From Latrodectus hesperus (taxonomy: Eukaryota; Arthropoda; Arachnida; Araneae; Theridiidae): 64,000 nt of DNA. The notes under the pieces are model-generated. The model did not search any database, was not told where the DNA came from, and worked only from the letters and a program-made list of their open reading frames with translations. A program made the translations under genes and the position numbers. Location: contig CM075850.1 in assembly GCA_037975125.1 (NCBI GenBank), positions 123,903,826 through 123,967,825 of the forward strand, given 5' to 3'. Below are positions 45,529 to 58,150 of this stretch, in pieces; the first letter of the stretch is position 1; every line of letters starts with the position of its first letter.

Positions 45529-46769
45529 TTTCTATATAATGCCAGTGACATTTTATAGGTGAACAGAAATATGCATCAATTATCCAGTTTTTCTTTCAGA
45601 TTTCATTTCAACAGTTATTGAATTAAATTTCACAAATAAGATTTCTTTGCCAACAATAGGATGAAATGAGTTAGAAGACAATTTCATTGTCAGAAAATAA
45701 GTAGTATTTGATAATTGTTTTCAAAGGAAACCGTTACAAAAATATATGACAGTATAAATAAACCTTAGTATTTATGAATTACACTAACTTTCATATAATC
45801 ACAAAACTTTAGCAAGAAATTTTTTTTAACATACCCAATGAAGAAACATTTTTTAGGTAATATAAATGAATATATTCTGCATTTATGCAATTATAAAAGC
45901 AAAAGTTTTTTTGGCTGATGATTCTCTGTTGTACTACAATTCAAGAATACATTACCAAATTACAATCCAGTTAATACTATGCTGATTTCCATGATTGATG
46001 GGATAAAATACAAATACTTATATTTTAAAATAGATGGATTTAACATATCAATTAATAAATAACTTTTAGGTGTATAAAGATTATTTTAATATGAACATTA
46101 AAGGACAATAAAAAATCAAGAATCATAGAAAATATCTATTGAAATGATTAGTAATGAATTTTTGGCACATTAAAATGGAGGGTATGCAGTATGAAAGAAA
46201 TAGACTTGGAGCATTCTTTTTTAAATTTAATAAAATGAAATTATTTTAAAAAAGTTATTAATAAAATTATTGTCCAGTAATTGGCATCTCTTTAGATATG
46301 GCATATTAGAGATTTTTCTAGGCCATTGCTCAGCACATTAGAAGCAAAAAACATATCAATAATATAACTGTTCTAATTTGACATTAAATTTTCTTGGTAC
46401 AAAAATTATTATATACCATATTAGTTTCTGAAATTGAGAATTAGAAATACATCACATACTACACTAACACATATTATTACAAAGGAAATAAATTTGATTT
46501 GATAAGGTAAGGAAAATTTAACAAGTGAAATAAAAATCAATCATAACTATAATACCAAACAGTTAAGCTTTTAACACACAATATTGATGAAACTTCTAAT
46601 ATACATAATAAAAAAAAATTACTCAGCATATTTGCTTATGTATGAAATGAAATTTTTGTTTTGATAAAATTATTTAATATTTAATATACCTTCATTATGA
46701 ACTTTTGTAGGAGGAAGTTTGAGGAAAATGAAAAGGAAAAATGTGTTTTTTTTAAAAAACTCTGAAATA
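45529..46769. other. spacer between repeat arm and NELF copy A
   Basis: AT-rich, no gene seen. It should include the 3' UTR of NELF copy A (minus strand); similarity to copy B extends only about 20 bp past the shared end TTAGTATTT. Confidence 0.45.
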
Positions 46770-48536
46770 CTAATTTGTCCCCAAATAGTTTGATTTACAT
46801 AACATTATAAATTCTGAAACTGGATCATTTTCTCCTTCAGATCTCATTGTTCCAGTGATTTCCTCATTTTCAACTAATGGAAGAAACAAATTTACAAATT
46901 CGGAAGTGTAGGGTGGTGCAATAATGTCAAGAACTTCTGTAACGAAATATCGTATGAGAGATATATCTGTGTCTTGACGTTGCCAACAAGCTTTAATGTA
47001 ATTTACAACAGAAACCGCACAACCACGACTTAGCAAGTGCACCATCCTATCAAGCAACATTTTCTTCATTTCCAATTGTACTAATACATCTAAGTCCTCT
47101 TGAGGTGATTCAAATAAGCGTACTAACAATTCTAAAACTTTTTGATGAAGAGTATTATGACAAGTAGCAACTTCATCTAATAATGCCAAGTGTAGAGGAG
47201 TATGTTCAGTTGATAGTTTAAAATAACTTTTTTCAGAAACAGTGAAATCAACCCATCTAACAACACCTAAAGCAACCACTGGGAATCTAATGCATTGATA
47301 CAAAGTATTTAGTTCTGGTATAAGCTCTGATGATCCCTTTTTCTCATTACATATCATGTGCACTTTCTCAATGGCTTGAGTTGTGGTTTTCAACTCTTCT
47401 CTGTTAATGCTTTTTCTCATTCCTTTTTTGTAAGTTTCGTGAACACTTACAGCATAAGCAAGTAAAAAAATATATTTAGGTTTATGTTCGGGGTTTATTT
47501 TAGTCCCTGGTTTAAATAAAGAGTCCATAAGCAAGTCTAGAAATTGCGGCACTCTGATTAATTCTACGGGAGGTGGTTCAGCAGCAACTTGATACATTTT
47601 GTAAAGGACTGTAATATCAGCAGGATTAAGAGCATTTTTGCACAGCATTGCTGATAGGGCTTGACAGGCTCGTGGAACAGTGGCAGCACCTGTTAAAGCC
47701 ATAGTTATGGGTGTAGCATTATGTTCTGTACCTTGCACATAGGCACTAGTTTCCTGAGAAAGGCGTTTAATGTTAGACCCCCCTCTAGGCTCTTGAGCCA
47801 AAAGATGAAGCAAAGCTTGACTGTATAAATAAGTGTGCTCCCCATGGCAAACCATTCTGGTAAACTCGTGGAGATTCTTTTGGAGCTCTTCTTCACCTCC
47901 TTCTAGAAAATTAGATACAGATGTTTTTAAAATTCTTGAAAATACTTCAAGTTGTTGGGAAGCTGTGGAAATGCTTGTAATTTCACCTTGATAACCAGCA
48001 TCTGATATTAATTTGATTGTAAAATTCAACATCAAACAATCAGGATAATCTTCAGCCAGTTTGTAAATTAAGGATCTCCAAGTATGATGCTCAATCATTT
48101 CTGTTAGCCAACCAGGTGTTTCACCTTCTTCTGTGAAGATGGAATCTGCTTTTTTAGGATCAAAATGCCTAATAATTACTTCACGTAAATGATCCTCAAC
48201 AAGGGCTTGTACTTCAGATATTTTCATGCCAGCCATAATTAGCCATTCTGCCAACAAATTAGCAGTTTGAGCAATTGCATGGTAGTTTTCAGAAAGAAGA
48301 TCAATAACTTGCTCTGGATTACCCCCGCTTTGAAAATATCTTTTGAGTTGTGTGAAAATTTCAGGTTCCATTATAAAATCTTGACTGCTAAATTTTTCTA
48401 AGCATTCAGCTTGGATCATTGCATTACGAGCTTCTTGATCTTCAGTGGATGGTGATTCTGGATCATGATCCATATTGGTATCATCATACCATCCTCTGTC
48501 AATGTCAATATCATCATCATATTCATCATCCATCAT
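46770..48536 (-). CDS. NELFCD: negative elongation factor C/D, copy A (single coding exon)
   Basis: NELF-C/D (TH1 family) pairs with NELF-A in the four-subunit complex that holds RNA polymerase II paused near promoters. The 588 codons cover the whole family protein (human about 590). An acidic N-terminus ([13 protein letters not shown]) is followed by [163 protein letters not shown] and the end [18 protein letters not shown]. The coding region has no intron, whereas vertebrate NELFCD has many, so it may descend from a retrocopy. It is closer to the general family sequence than copy B and is likely the main functional copy. Confidence 0.97.
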   Translation of the reverse strand: MMDDEYDDDIDIDRGWYDDTNMDHDPESPSTEDQEARNAMIQAECLEKFSSQDFIMEPEIFTQLKRYFQSGGNPEQVIDLLSENYHAIAQTANLLAEWLIMAGMKISEVQALVEDHLREVIIRHFDPKKADSIFTEEGETPGWLTEMIEHHTWRSLIYKLAEDYPDCLMLNFTIKLISDAGYQGEITSISTASQQLEVFSRILKTSVSNFLEGGEEELQKNLHEFTRMVCHGEHTYLYSQALLHLLAQEPRGGSNIKRLSQETSAYVQGTEHNATPITMALTGAATVPRACQALSAMLCKNALNPADITVLYKMYQVAAEPPPVELIRVPQFLDLLMDSLFKPGTKINPEHKPKYIFLLAYAVSVHETYKKGMRKSINREELKTTTQAIEKVHMICNEKKGSSELIPELNTLYQCIRFPVVALGVVRWVDFTVSEKSYFKLSTEHTPLHLALLDEVATCHNTLHQKVLELLVRLFESPQEDLDVLVQLEMKKMLLDRMVHLLSRGCAVSVVNYIKACWQRQDTDISLIRYFVTEVLDIIAPPYTSEFVNLFLPLVENEEITGTMRSEGENDPVSEFIMLCKSNYLGTN

Positions 48537-48610
48537 TTTAACAGTTTATCAAAGTTCAATAATGCCAATTATTCTTTGACTATTTTCTGATGCAAGTAAA
48601 GCAAATTTTT

Positions 48611-48612
48611 CT
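48611..48612 (-). promoter_or_regulatory. candidate 3' splice site in the NELF copy A leader
   Basis: On the minus strand CATTTTTTTTCTAG ends 74 bp before the ATG and is followed by AAAAATTTGC. Copy B has a matching site at the same place, which supports a shared 5' UTR intron. Confidence 0.45.
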
Positions 48613-48614
48613 AG

Positions 48615-51600
48615 AAAAAAAATGAAATCGATGGTTATTCACAATATTAAATTAAGAGAACATTTTGTAAGAATACAACTGCACAAATGATACTGTGATA
48701 GATACAATAAAATAATGGTAATACATTACATTTATCAATTAAAATTATATTACTAAATAATATAGTGAAGCTGTTGTTTCTTATGCTTCTAAATAACTGT
48801 AACCTGCTTCACACAAGACATTAGATCATGATTTTATGTCTTTTAAAGGTAATTTTGTATTCAAATACATAAATAGAAATATGTGCATAGAGCATGGATA
48901 AAACCTTTGACCAAAACAAAAAATCTATTGCTTCATGTAATAAAATGTAACCAAAAGCAAATAAAAAATATTTTTAATCAAAAACATTTAATAAACAAAT
49001 ATCTTCTACACAGGAGTTGCCAGTAACATATATTTCATTTCTTTAAAGCAAAAAGAAAGGAAAAAATCTTTCTTTTCAAATTAGTCAGTACCAATATATA
49101 CAAAATTTTATTTAAGACTTTTTAATTACACATTTAACAAAAAAACATTCATTATATATTAGTGAAACTCTTACCAGTCTAATTTATGTTAAATTATGTC
49201 TTTCTCATAATTTTTCTAAAATACAGAAACAATTAAACTTAAAATTACCCTTTCATGATTGACTTTAAGTACTTTTTCATGTAGGAAGTGTTGGAACTTC
49301 ATATTTAAAAACTGAGTTGAAGAGAGAGAGAGAGTTGTTACACACAGTTTTTAAAATTAATAAAAAAAACACTAAAATTAATTGGAGTTATAGTTCAAAC
49401 TGAATTTTTGATTGTGTAAGTTTGGAAATATTTTTGTATTAAAATGCTAGACCAGATTAATATTTTTATATAAAGTGAAACAAATTCTAAATTAAAAATT
49501 TTCTTTTTTTTATTTCAAAAAGACTTTTAAGGTAACTTTAAGAACCAAGAGTGTGCAACTTCTTAAATAGATATTCAATATCATAATTTGTATTTTATTA
49601 CAAATCTTAATTTGTGTTTATATACTTTTGATATAAGAAATAGCTCATATGTTTCAATAATAAAATATTTTGCATTTTCCAAATGATTCACAAGTTGTTA
49701 TTCTTTATGAAAAAGAGTAATACTTATATATTAGTATCACTACAGCTAATTTTATTATGCAGTTCAAATGCAAAGTGGATTATGATATTGAACCAATATT
49801 TCTTTAAATATGAAGCCAAACAAATATTTTAGCAATTGAAAAAATTCACTATCAACTCATTCATTAAAAAAATTGAATATTAAAATTAGCTTGGTGATGC
49901 AAATATGTAAATTCCAAGAGTTTTGAATTATAAAAATATACTACAGATAAAAATTGGTGGTACTTTCTTTACCTATAATTTTTTTAACAATGCAAATAAT
50001 AAAATCCAATTTTTCTCTATTAATAAGACTGAATAATATGATATAATAATAAATTAAAGACAAAAAATAAATGGAATTCTAAAATAGGAGACTGTTCCAG
50101 TAAGTCTATTCATAGCAAATTTCATGTTGCAGGCAGATAAAGAAAGTAGTATCAAAAAATTATAACAATGTTAAAGCATACAAAAGAAAGTTTATATTTT
50201 CATTATTTTTCAGTAAGAACATTTTAGTCTGCTCTATTTTTGGCAGATATTTATAAAAACAATAAAAATGAGATACAGGACAAATTATTAGTATTAAAAT
50301 AGTGAAAAATATGGTATGTACAAATATACATAATTAGGTAAACATACGTAACTTTAATGAGGTTTAATATGTGAGACAAAATGAATTTGATATGTGCAAT
50401 TATGCATGACATTTTTGGCACAGCTGCTATATATTTCATTTGACTAATTTTTGTATCTGATAACCTGTTATTGAGCTCAAGAATACTAAAAATACTCTGT
50501 GACATTCTACTTTGGCAAGCCAAGTAATTATGTCACTGTGAGGGAATTACAAACACACTCCATTTCAATTACACATTTTGATATAAGGAAAGATACTCCA
50601 TAGTTTGAATTTACATTTTTGGAATTGATGTTCCTGTTTTCTTTTTTAAAATTATCTGGTAATTTAAAATTGTATTTTATAATTTATACTTACATTTGCA
50701 AAATAGACATTTATATATATTTCTTAGAATTTGTATTTTCAAGACTATTTTTCATGTTTTCTGCATTTGTACTTACATTTGCATAACTGTTTGCAAGTTT
50801 TCTTTTTAAAAATGCATGCAAGTTTCAAAATTTGGTAAAAGTTTACTTACAGGTACCCCTTATTTTTCTTGATGTCATGATAAGTGACAAAATGTAAATA
50901 ACAAAATGGAAACCTTATAAATAATTTAGTTTAAGTGCTAGAAGTACTGAGGTTATACCAGAAATAAAATTTTATCGCCAATTTTTTTGCCAAACCAAGG
51001 ACTATTTGCTTCTACACTGAGCCCAAAAATTTATATTTCTAATTAATTAACTTTGAAATGAGAAACATTTGCAGTGTATGTTTGGAAAATCAAATTATTA
51101 ATTTATAAGTATAAAACCAAATTTGATAGTTGAACTGGATTTCTTGGTATCTACATTTTGCAAGTCAATAGAAAGAAAATTTTTTAATTTGGAGCTTATT
51201 TCCAATAAAAGTGGTATTACAGATTATGTGAGTATATTTACCTTTTAATTAGGAATTGTGTTTAAAATATGTTACAAATAATTCATATATATGAAGTACC
51301 TTAGTAGTTAAATAATACATTGGATAGACAATTTTATGCAAGTTTTATGAGAATTAATTAGAAATCTTATGCAATTTAATTTACATTTTTGATTTGCAGC
51401 TTTGAGTGATTATTGACCCTAATCCTAAAGCTCTTTATAGGATGTATTTTTGAAAATATACATCATTGTTCACTTAATTATATAAATAGTACTCTTCATT
51501 TTAAAAGACTAACACAATCACCAATAAAAATGACGTGATTGTAATGAATAATTGCCAACACTGATGAAATAGCATTACTTAATAATATCACACTGAATTC

Positions 51601-52142
51601 CCTTTTGAATTTCTTAATTTTTAGAGCTGGTTTTTGGTATTTCTCACTTCTATCCAGATTTCACTGTTGGAAACTACCCATTAATAATTTGCACAATTTA
51701 TTTCAAACAAGAGATTTTTTTACGAATGAAAATTAATATTTTAGGGTCTATTTTTTAGTTTGGGAATTTTTTTCAACAAATTTTATTTAGTAAAACATTT
51801 GGCCAAGGTTTTCTAAAAAAAGAATACCTTAAAAGTATTGTTATTTAAGTTAATGCTCCTCTTTTATTGCTCAATTGTTAAATACTGATCACAGTATTTT
51901 TCCACTATATCCCTGCTTATGATCTTAAATAGTACATTAGTATTAATACTAACAAATATTATGTTTCTTGGAGAGAAGCAAAAATATTACATAGATATGA
52001 TTATTTTAATGTGTGTTTCTCATGATTTTATTTTAAATTAAATATATTCCAATCAATTTTTTTTGTGCAAAAAGTGACTGAAGAGTAAAAAAAAAAAGTT
52101 AAAATTAGTTGATCCAAAAGATGGCTAAGTGATAATTTTGTC
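48615..52142. other. non-coding DNA upstream of NELF copy A
   Basis: It should hold the promoter or leader intron of copy A. A GA run lies at 49321-49334. Frames such as 50251-50523 are AT-coded and unsupported. No repeat family recognised. Confidence 0.45.
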
Positions 52143-52423
52143 GGTTAAATGAAACATGCTCACAAGTCATCAAAAGCAAAAAAGAAAAAGCCAAATATAG
52201 CAAAATTCAATTTTGTTTCATTGAAAAAAAAGGTACTATTACACCATATCTCACTTATGCAACCAATCATCGATGTGATTGGTTAAATGAAACATTATGC
52301 TCACAAGTCATCAAGAACAAAAAAAAAAAAAAAAAAAGCCAAATGTAGCAAAATTTAATTTTGTTTCATTGAAAAAGAGGGTACTATTACATCATACTTA
52401 TGCAATCAATCATCGATGTGATT
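52143..52423 (+). repeat. tandem duplication, two units of about 137-144 bp
   Basis: Unit 1 (52143-52279) and unit 2 (52280-52423) both begin GGTTAAATGAAACAT. They share CTCACAAGTCATCAA, a poly-A stretch followed by AGCCAAAT, TTTTGTTTCATTGAAAAA, GGTACTATTACA and end CAATCATCGATGTGATT. They differ mainly in A-run length (18 A in unit 2) and scattered bases. The unit end is a near-palindrome centred on ATCGAT. Confidence 0.85.
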
Positions 52424-54389
52424 GCTAATCAATTTCTGCCACAAATAAATATTGCTGTTTTTATATATTGCCAATAAGTGATGATTTATAAAATGTTTGC
52501 AGTATTATTTAAAAGTTTATAGAAAAGTAAACCTTTTTTAAACAATACATGATAAAAATAGTATATTCATGGTTTTTTATTTATCATTACGGCAATTATC
52601 TATGGAGGTATAAGGAAAAAGTACCCTGATCACTAAATAGGATGATAATAAAATTATTTGCTATTGATCAATAATTAAATACCAAGTATAATATAAGCTG
52701 TTGTTCAGGAGACTGATATAGCTTTAATGTTCTGTTGCTAATCTTTTTCTAGTTTATTATATAGGACATTTTTTAGTATTTGTTGTTGTTAAATTAAAAA
52801 ACAAATATTGTAAAACTAATGTCATATACATTAATGTAGCTTCATTGCTAAATCCTATTTGTAAACATGAGCTATATATTGTTAACATGTTTTAAAATAT
52901 GTTTTGTTGGTCAATTAATTAAAATAGTTATATTTTTGAACTCAGTTCATTGATAAAACTGAGAAGACAAAACCAAGAGCAATACTCCTGAGAAGGTTCT
53001 AATAAGTCTTATTTTTCTAGTATTCAATAATTATTATACAGATGGTATTTCTTACAATAATGTTTAATTGAAAAAAATGCATTACTTTTGAAGTCAGCAT
53101 TTTCGATACATTTTTTTGTACCATGAATATTTTGTATTTACTTTTGGATAACATATTTGATGATCTACTCCGTCAATAAGCAGTTGGTTGAAGTGGGATT
53201 TTGCAATGAAACCAAATATTATTAAAAACTATCGTATGATTGATCCTGCAAATATGCGCGGTATTGTTATTGTAAGGTTATTTTATAATTTGTTTTCTAA
53301 TATTCTTATAAGTTGTGAAAATTGATTTACGCAATTAACTCTTATAAATTGCATAAATTTGGAAATTGCAAAATACAGTAGAATTTCAGCAGTTTTATTA
53401 AACTGTAATTTTCAATATTTTAATCGTAATTGCTAAATTTATGCATTTCTATTGTTTTTATAATGTTTATTGCCGCCAAAAATGTATCGTTCTCTATGAC
53501 AATTCTATACACAATTGTATAGTACTCAATGACAGGGAAATATCCAAATTACGGAAGCACCTTAGTCATTCTTGAAAGTGTAACAAAGAATTTAAACAAT
53601 ATAAATATTTTTTATATTATTTATATACTTGATCAGAAGCAGAACTCAATATTTAATGATTTTATAAAGTATATAAAATTAGGAGTATCTCAACAGTATT
53701 TTAATTGAAAATACATACGAGCATTACTGAAAATGTTAAGTTTACAACTAACAAAAAAAAGTCAGTTAACAGCTATCACTAATGAGAATAAATAAGCACA
53801 AATTTGTACAAAACTTTTGGTTTTTAAATTATTTGTTGATGATCGTGACGTATCTTAAAGCAGTACTAGTTGAGCTGTTTAATAACTTACTTAAAATGAG
53901 AAAACATTTTATTTGTAAAAAATTATTCAAAGTAATAATTGTGATTAAACAAAAAATCAAATTTACTAATGTATATAATAACTTTTATGAAATTTATTTG
54001 CTTTGAGAATACGATTCAGAGTGATTCAAAATTTATTTGTAATCGATTCTTATGTGACGTCACGACACACTATACCTATGCTTCGAAGGAAAGTTAGTTT
54101 GGATTGCAAGATGATTAAATCAGATTTTAAAAGTAATAAATATGCTGTTATTTAAAAACTAGAATGATTTTTTGAACATTTAATTAGAATCTAATTAATA
54201 CAAAAAATAAGCTTCGTAAATTTGCTTACAGAAGCTATGTGAAAGATGTGTATTAGAAAAAATATTTTTGTAATAATGTAAATTAAACTTGAACATTTAG
54301 AGTATAAAACTTGTTTCTTAATTATCTATGTAATTAATATCTCGAATATTTACGTGTAATTATTATAAATAATAATGGTAATTGTAATT
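52424..54389. other. non-coding DNA, one weak exon-like frame
   Basis: Mostly AT-rich. A frame on the plus strand at 53206-53271 starts MKPNIIKNYRMIDPANMRG and stops at a possible donor GTAAGG. I do not recognise the peptide and found no second exon, so it is not called a gene. Confidence 0.4.
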
Positions 54390-54525
<136 letters not shown>

Positions 54526-54599
54526 ACCATTTCTCTTTAAAATAGCTGTAATAAATTACTTTTCAAAAGAGTTTTAGAGGGTATTAAACTAAAATGTAC

Positions 54600-54672
54600 C
54601 TTGTATGATATTTAAAATGCTGCGTATCTTCCCATTTAAAAAATCAAGTGTGTGAATCATCGCGAAATTATC
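54600..54672 (-). other. candidate 5' exon of NELF copy A (unproven)
   Basis: A 73-bp minus-strand segment is bounded by CTTTTTCAG and a GTACAT donor, with less AT-biased content than its surroundings. It is open in one frame (DNFAMIHTLDFLNGKIRSIL then NIIQ). Joined to the acceptor at 48611, the frame would stay open for 20 more residues and stop 14 bp before the NELF ATG. It could thus be a leader exon with an upstream frame, or part of another transcript. No similarity recognised. Confidence 0.25.
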
Positions 54673-57300
54673 CTGAAAAAGAAGTATTTTTTATTTTTCG
54701 CAAGTTAATCTAATGTTCTAAGTGGCTAAAACAAAGGTTTATGTAAATTTAAGGTTTAATATCTAAATTACTAAATGAATTTTATTTAACTAAGTAAAAG
54801 AAGTTTCTGATAAAAAAATATGTATTGTTAAAATTTATTTTGTATTAAAAGATTTATTAGTGCAATTACTATCAAAATGTAGTTTTATTTTTTGTTTAAT
54901 ATTGTTTGATTCTAAATTGTTTTGATATTTTTTAAAATAAAAATAGTTTGCTCAATTGCAACATTTTTCATAAAAAATTACATGTCACATTTTAGAATGA
55001 AGATGCTAATGAGAAGTTTACAAATTTCAAATAATTTTAACTTTTATTTCAAAGTTTTAATTGATTACAATAATTAGAAATAAAATTAAAAGTAAACTGC
55101 ATAATCTAAATAATTTCATAACATGAGATGAAGGAAGTCTATTTCATTGTGCAGGAAACCTGTTACAGAAGTAACCAAAAAAAAGAGTCTTCATAACCCA
55201 ATAATTAACTATAATTTTTTGTTATTAATGAAGTATTTCGAAATAATTTGTGTAATAAGATATGAAATTGTAATAGGAGAAGTTCCCATTCAATTTTTTG
55301 ATAAGAGATAAGCTGCTGTTGCTAAGAGATAAGTTGATAAGATAAGCTGTGCTGTTGAGAAATCGAGTACCTAACGGAATCAATATCATCAAAACATTTA
55401 TGTGTAACTTTTGTCCTTGGACCTCATTTTTAAATTATATCTTATAAATTGGAATGTTAATAGTTTTTATATATAAAAAAATTTTAAAAAGAAGATAATA
55501 GAAAAATGACTGTATAGTTAAATATCAGATATTCAAAAGCATGGAATTCCTATAAAATAATGCTTCTAAGTATAACTTTTTTACTTTCACATATTACACA
55601 TATATAACTAAAGTGATATCATTTTAGTTAATTAAAATATTAATCAAAAATTATCAATTTGTGGAAAACCAGGAAAAAGTAACATTTATTTTGTTGCATT
55701 TAAATGAAAGGTTAGGACAGTTTAGATGTTTAACAGAATGTGAATTATATATAAAACCTGTTAGAGGTAATTTTATTGTATTATGAGGAACTCTCTGTTC
55801 TGGTTTTGGTAATGAATGAAAATATGATATCATATTTCTCCATTTCAGATTTATAAATGCAATACATTTATTTAAAAAAAGACTCATTTGTGTAATCTCA
55901 TATCTTATGTAAAATTATAAAGTATAATGAAACTACATCGAAGTCTTCCATTAAAATGAGCGAATCTATGTAATTATGCAGATAAAATAGTTACTATTTA
56001 ATTCTTTATATAAAATTTGAAAAGAAATATAAAAGTGTGAGATATAAAAAAAAACAAAAATGACATTATGACAATTAATGATAGTGATAGAATGTATAAT
56101 TATTTCCTGCAGTATGACACTTATCTTTATCAAATACATGGCAATAACCATTAATATAATCAGAATTTTTATCAAAATTTTTTTTGTTAAAAGTAAATCC
56201 AGAAGCTTACTTGTTGAGACAAATTTATAATTTGGTATGTAAAATAAATTAACAATTATGTGACCAGGCATTTCGAATAGATTTAATGAATTTAGATGCT
56301 TTCATAAAAGTTAATACAAATTTAAAATGTTTAAACTGAAATTAATATACCTATATTACACCATTACCTGTTTTTATATTTGATTTTTAAATTTAAGGTT
56401 ATTGGTCAGATAAGATGAAATGGAAGTTTCGATCGATTTTTATCAAATATGTGGCTGAAATCAGATGGATTATAAGGATCAATATTTTTTTTTATCAAGT
56501 TACAGGCAAATCACAAATTTTCAAAGTGAAAGATATTAAATTTAAATGCTTAGCTAAGTTCAGGGTGCAATTTAGTTCTTAAAATATTAATTAAAAAAAA
56601 TAAAACTTTCAAATAAAAACAAAATTTTGATTTTATCAGTAATAGTATGTTTTAAAACATACCATTACTGATAAACTTACTGATTTTGGTTTCTTTATTA
56701 AGATTAAGAAAATTCTGCCGTTCAATAATTTAGAAAGAATAAAGCTGTATGCGTTAAAATTACAAATCCGTTAATAGATAAAAATATTATTGAAAAACTT
56801 TCAATTGATATAATTAATCTAAGACTAGTTCTGAGAAGGAAATCATATTTGTGTTACTCTTCAAATTATTTCTTGTAAGATAAATTTTCTTAAATAATTC
56901 AAAATTAATTCCATAAGAAAATTTTTTTTAATGAAGAGCATTATATATAAAAATACCACACTCACATATCTAGCAGCATGTAAATGAAAAAATTATCTTT
57001 GAATTCTGTATAAGCATAATCATTACAAATAGTGATTATTCATTATTATTTTGTAGGAAAATACATAATTATGGAAAATATTTAGACATTTTATGAAAGG
57101 ATTAGAATTTGCATATTTATTAATTGCATATGCATTTATAATAAATTGTCATAGAAATTGATAATTGTAAGAAAACATTTTAGAAAGTGTTACACACGCG
57201 TATTATAGTTAAATAGGATGATAACTATAATACAGGTATATATACAAGTAGAAGCATGTACATAATCAACTATGCGATAAAGCAGGCTGTCTATATAAGA
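54673..57300. other. non-coding AT-rich DNA
   Basis: No gene supported. Contains the palindrome at 56633-56674. Minus frames at 55654-55887 and 55966-56271 are AT-coded without splice context. Confidence 0.5.
56633..56674. repeat. 42-bp near-perfect palindrome, no loop
   Basis: TTATCAGTAATAGTATGTTT and one T (56633-56653) faces its complement (56654-56674) with a single mismatch and no spacer. It could form a cruciform, or be the fused termini of a small transposon. Confidence 0.75.
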
Positions 57301-57304
57301 CAAT

Positions 57305-57545
57305 AACTTGGCACCCATTATTGGTTTATCTTGGCATTTCCTATATCGGGTAAACCTAGGCGCCCATGATAGGACCAACCTTGGTTTATCTTGGCATGCC
57401 CAATATTGGGGAAAACGTGGCGGCCATTATAGGTCCTTTATTGGGTTTATCTTGGCATGCTGTATATTGGGGAGAACTTGACTTCCATCGTTGGTCCATC
57501 ATTGGGTTTAGCTTGGCAAGATTGACAATGTTAGGCCAAGCTATT
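57305..57545. repeat. minisatellite, about 60-62 bp period, four units
   Basis: TTATCTTGGCAT (last unit TTTAGCTTGGCA) recurs near 57325, 57385, 57447 and 57507. Each unit also has a CCAATATTGGG-like and a CCATTATTGGTCC-like half. The motif is rich in TTGGC and its complement GCCA. One unit length is a multiple of three, so part stays open as a 65-codon frame (57366-57563, with PNIGE and GLSWHAVYWGE); I regard it as repeat-derived. Confidence 0.85.
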
Positions 57546-57599
57546 TTGCTACTTAGGTGGTAATGGTTTTATGATATTGCAGCTAAATAGCAAATGAAT

Positions 57600-58150
57600 C
57601 AAGTTTTAAATGTGTGTTGTGACTGTATGCTACTTAATCGGCATTCGAGGTAAAATACAGAATTTCCAAAATGGTATGGAAAATAATACTTTGGAAGAAC
57701 GAGATTATCAACGATTGAAAAGAATTCTTTTCTCGTTACTCAAGGACAAATGTTAATAAATGAACAATTTAGCGGACAATTGTTGGATATTCATATCAAC
57801 TTTCAATGCCAAAAATCCACACACGTTGACTGTAATAGTGCAGTTTTATGTTTCGTTTCGGTTCACCAATAACGACAATGGTCTACGTATAAGTGCAGCC
57901 TCACGAAACGAATCATTTCCAATTGTAGCAGATGAATTGAAGTATGAAAATAAGAAGAAAATCCGAGAATCTTTGGACACTACATGTCAGTAGGATCTGC
58001 TTATACAAGCGGAACGTCTATAATAGTATGTATCGTGTTGTCTGTCATATAGGCCCCTAATTCATCAAGCGATGATGTTGACAGGTGCCACCAACCTAAC
58101 ATTACCTGATCACGCATTTATATCCATTGAGACTTTCAAGCAAGTCAAGT
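57600..58150. other. unassigned block of more balanced base composition
   Basis: This block next to the minisatellite is less AT-rich than its surroundings. It has a short frame starting MENNTLEERDYQRLKRILFS (near 57679) and a 77-codon frame at 57760-57993 (MNNLADNCWIFIS...). Neither resembles a protein I know. It may be part of an old transposon or a decayed gene. Confidence 0.3.

Noticed and set aside
47705..47896. 63-codon frame within NELF copy A
   Set aside because: Shadow frame of the NELF coding sequence.
53206..53271. Possible exon MKPNIIKNYRMIDPANMRG
   Set aside because: One donor-like site only, no partner exon and no recognised family.
57366..57563. 65-codon frame with repeated GLSW/YLGMP units
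   Set aside because: Open only because the minisatellite period is near a multiple of three; no start context, splice sites or known family.
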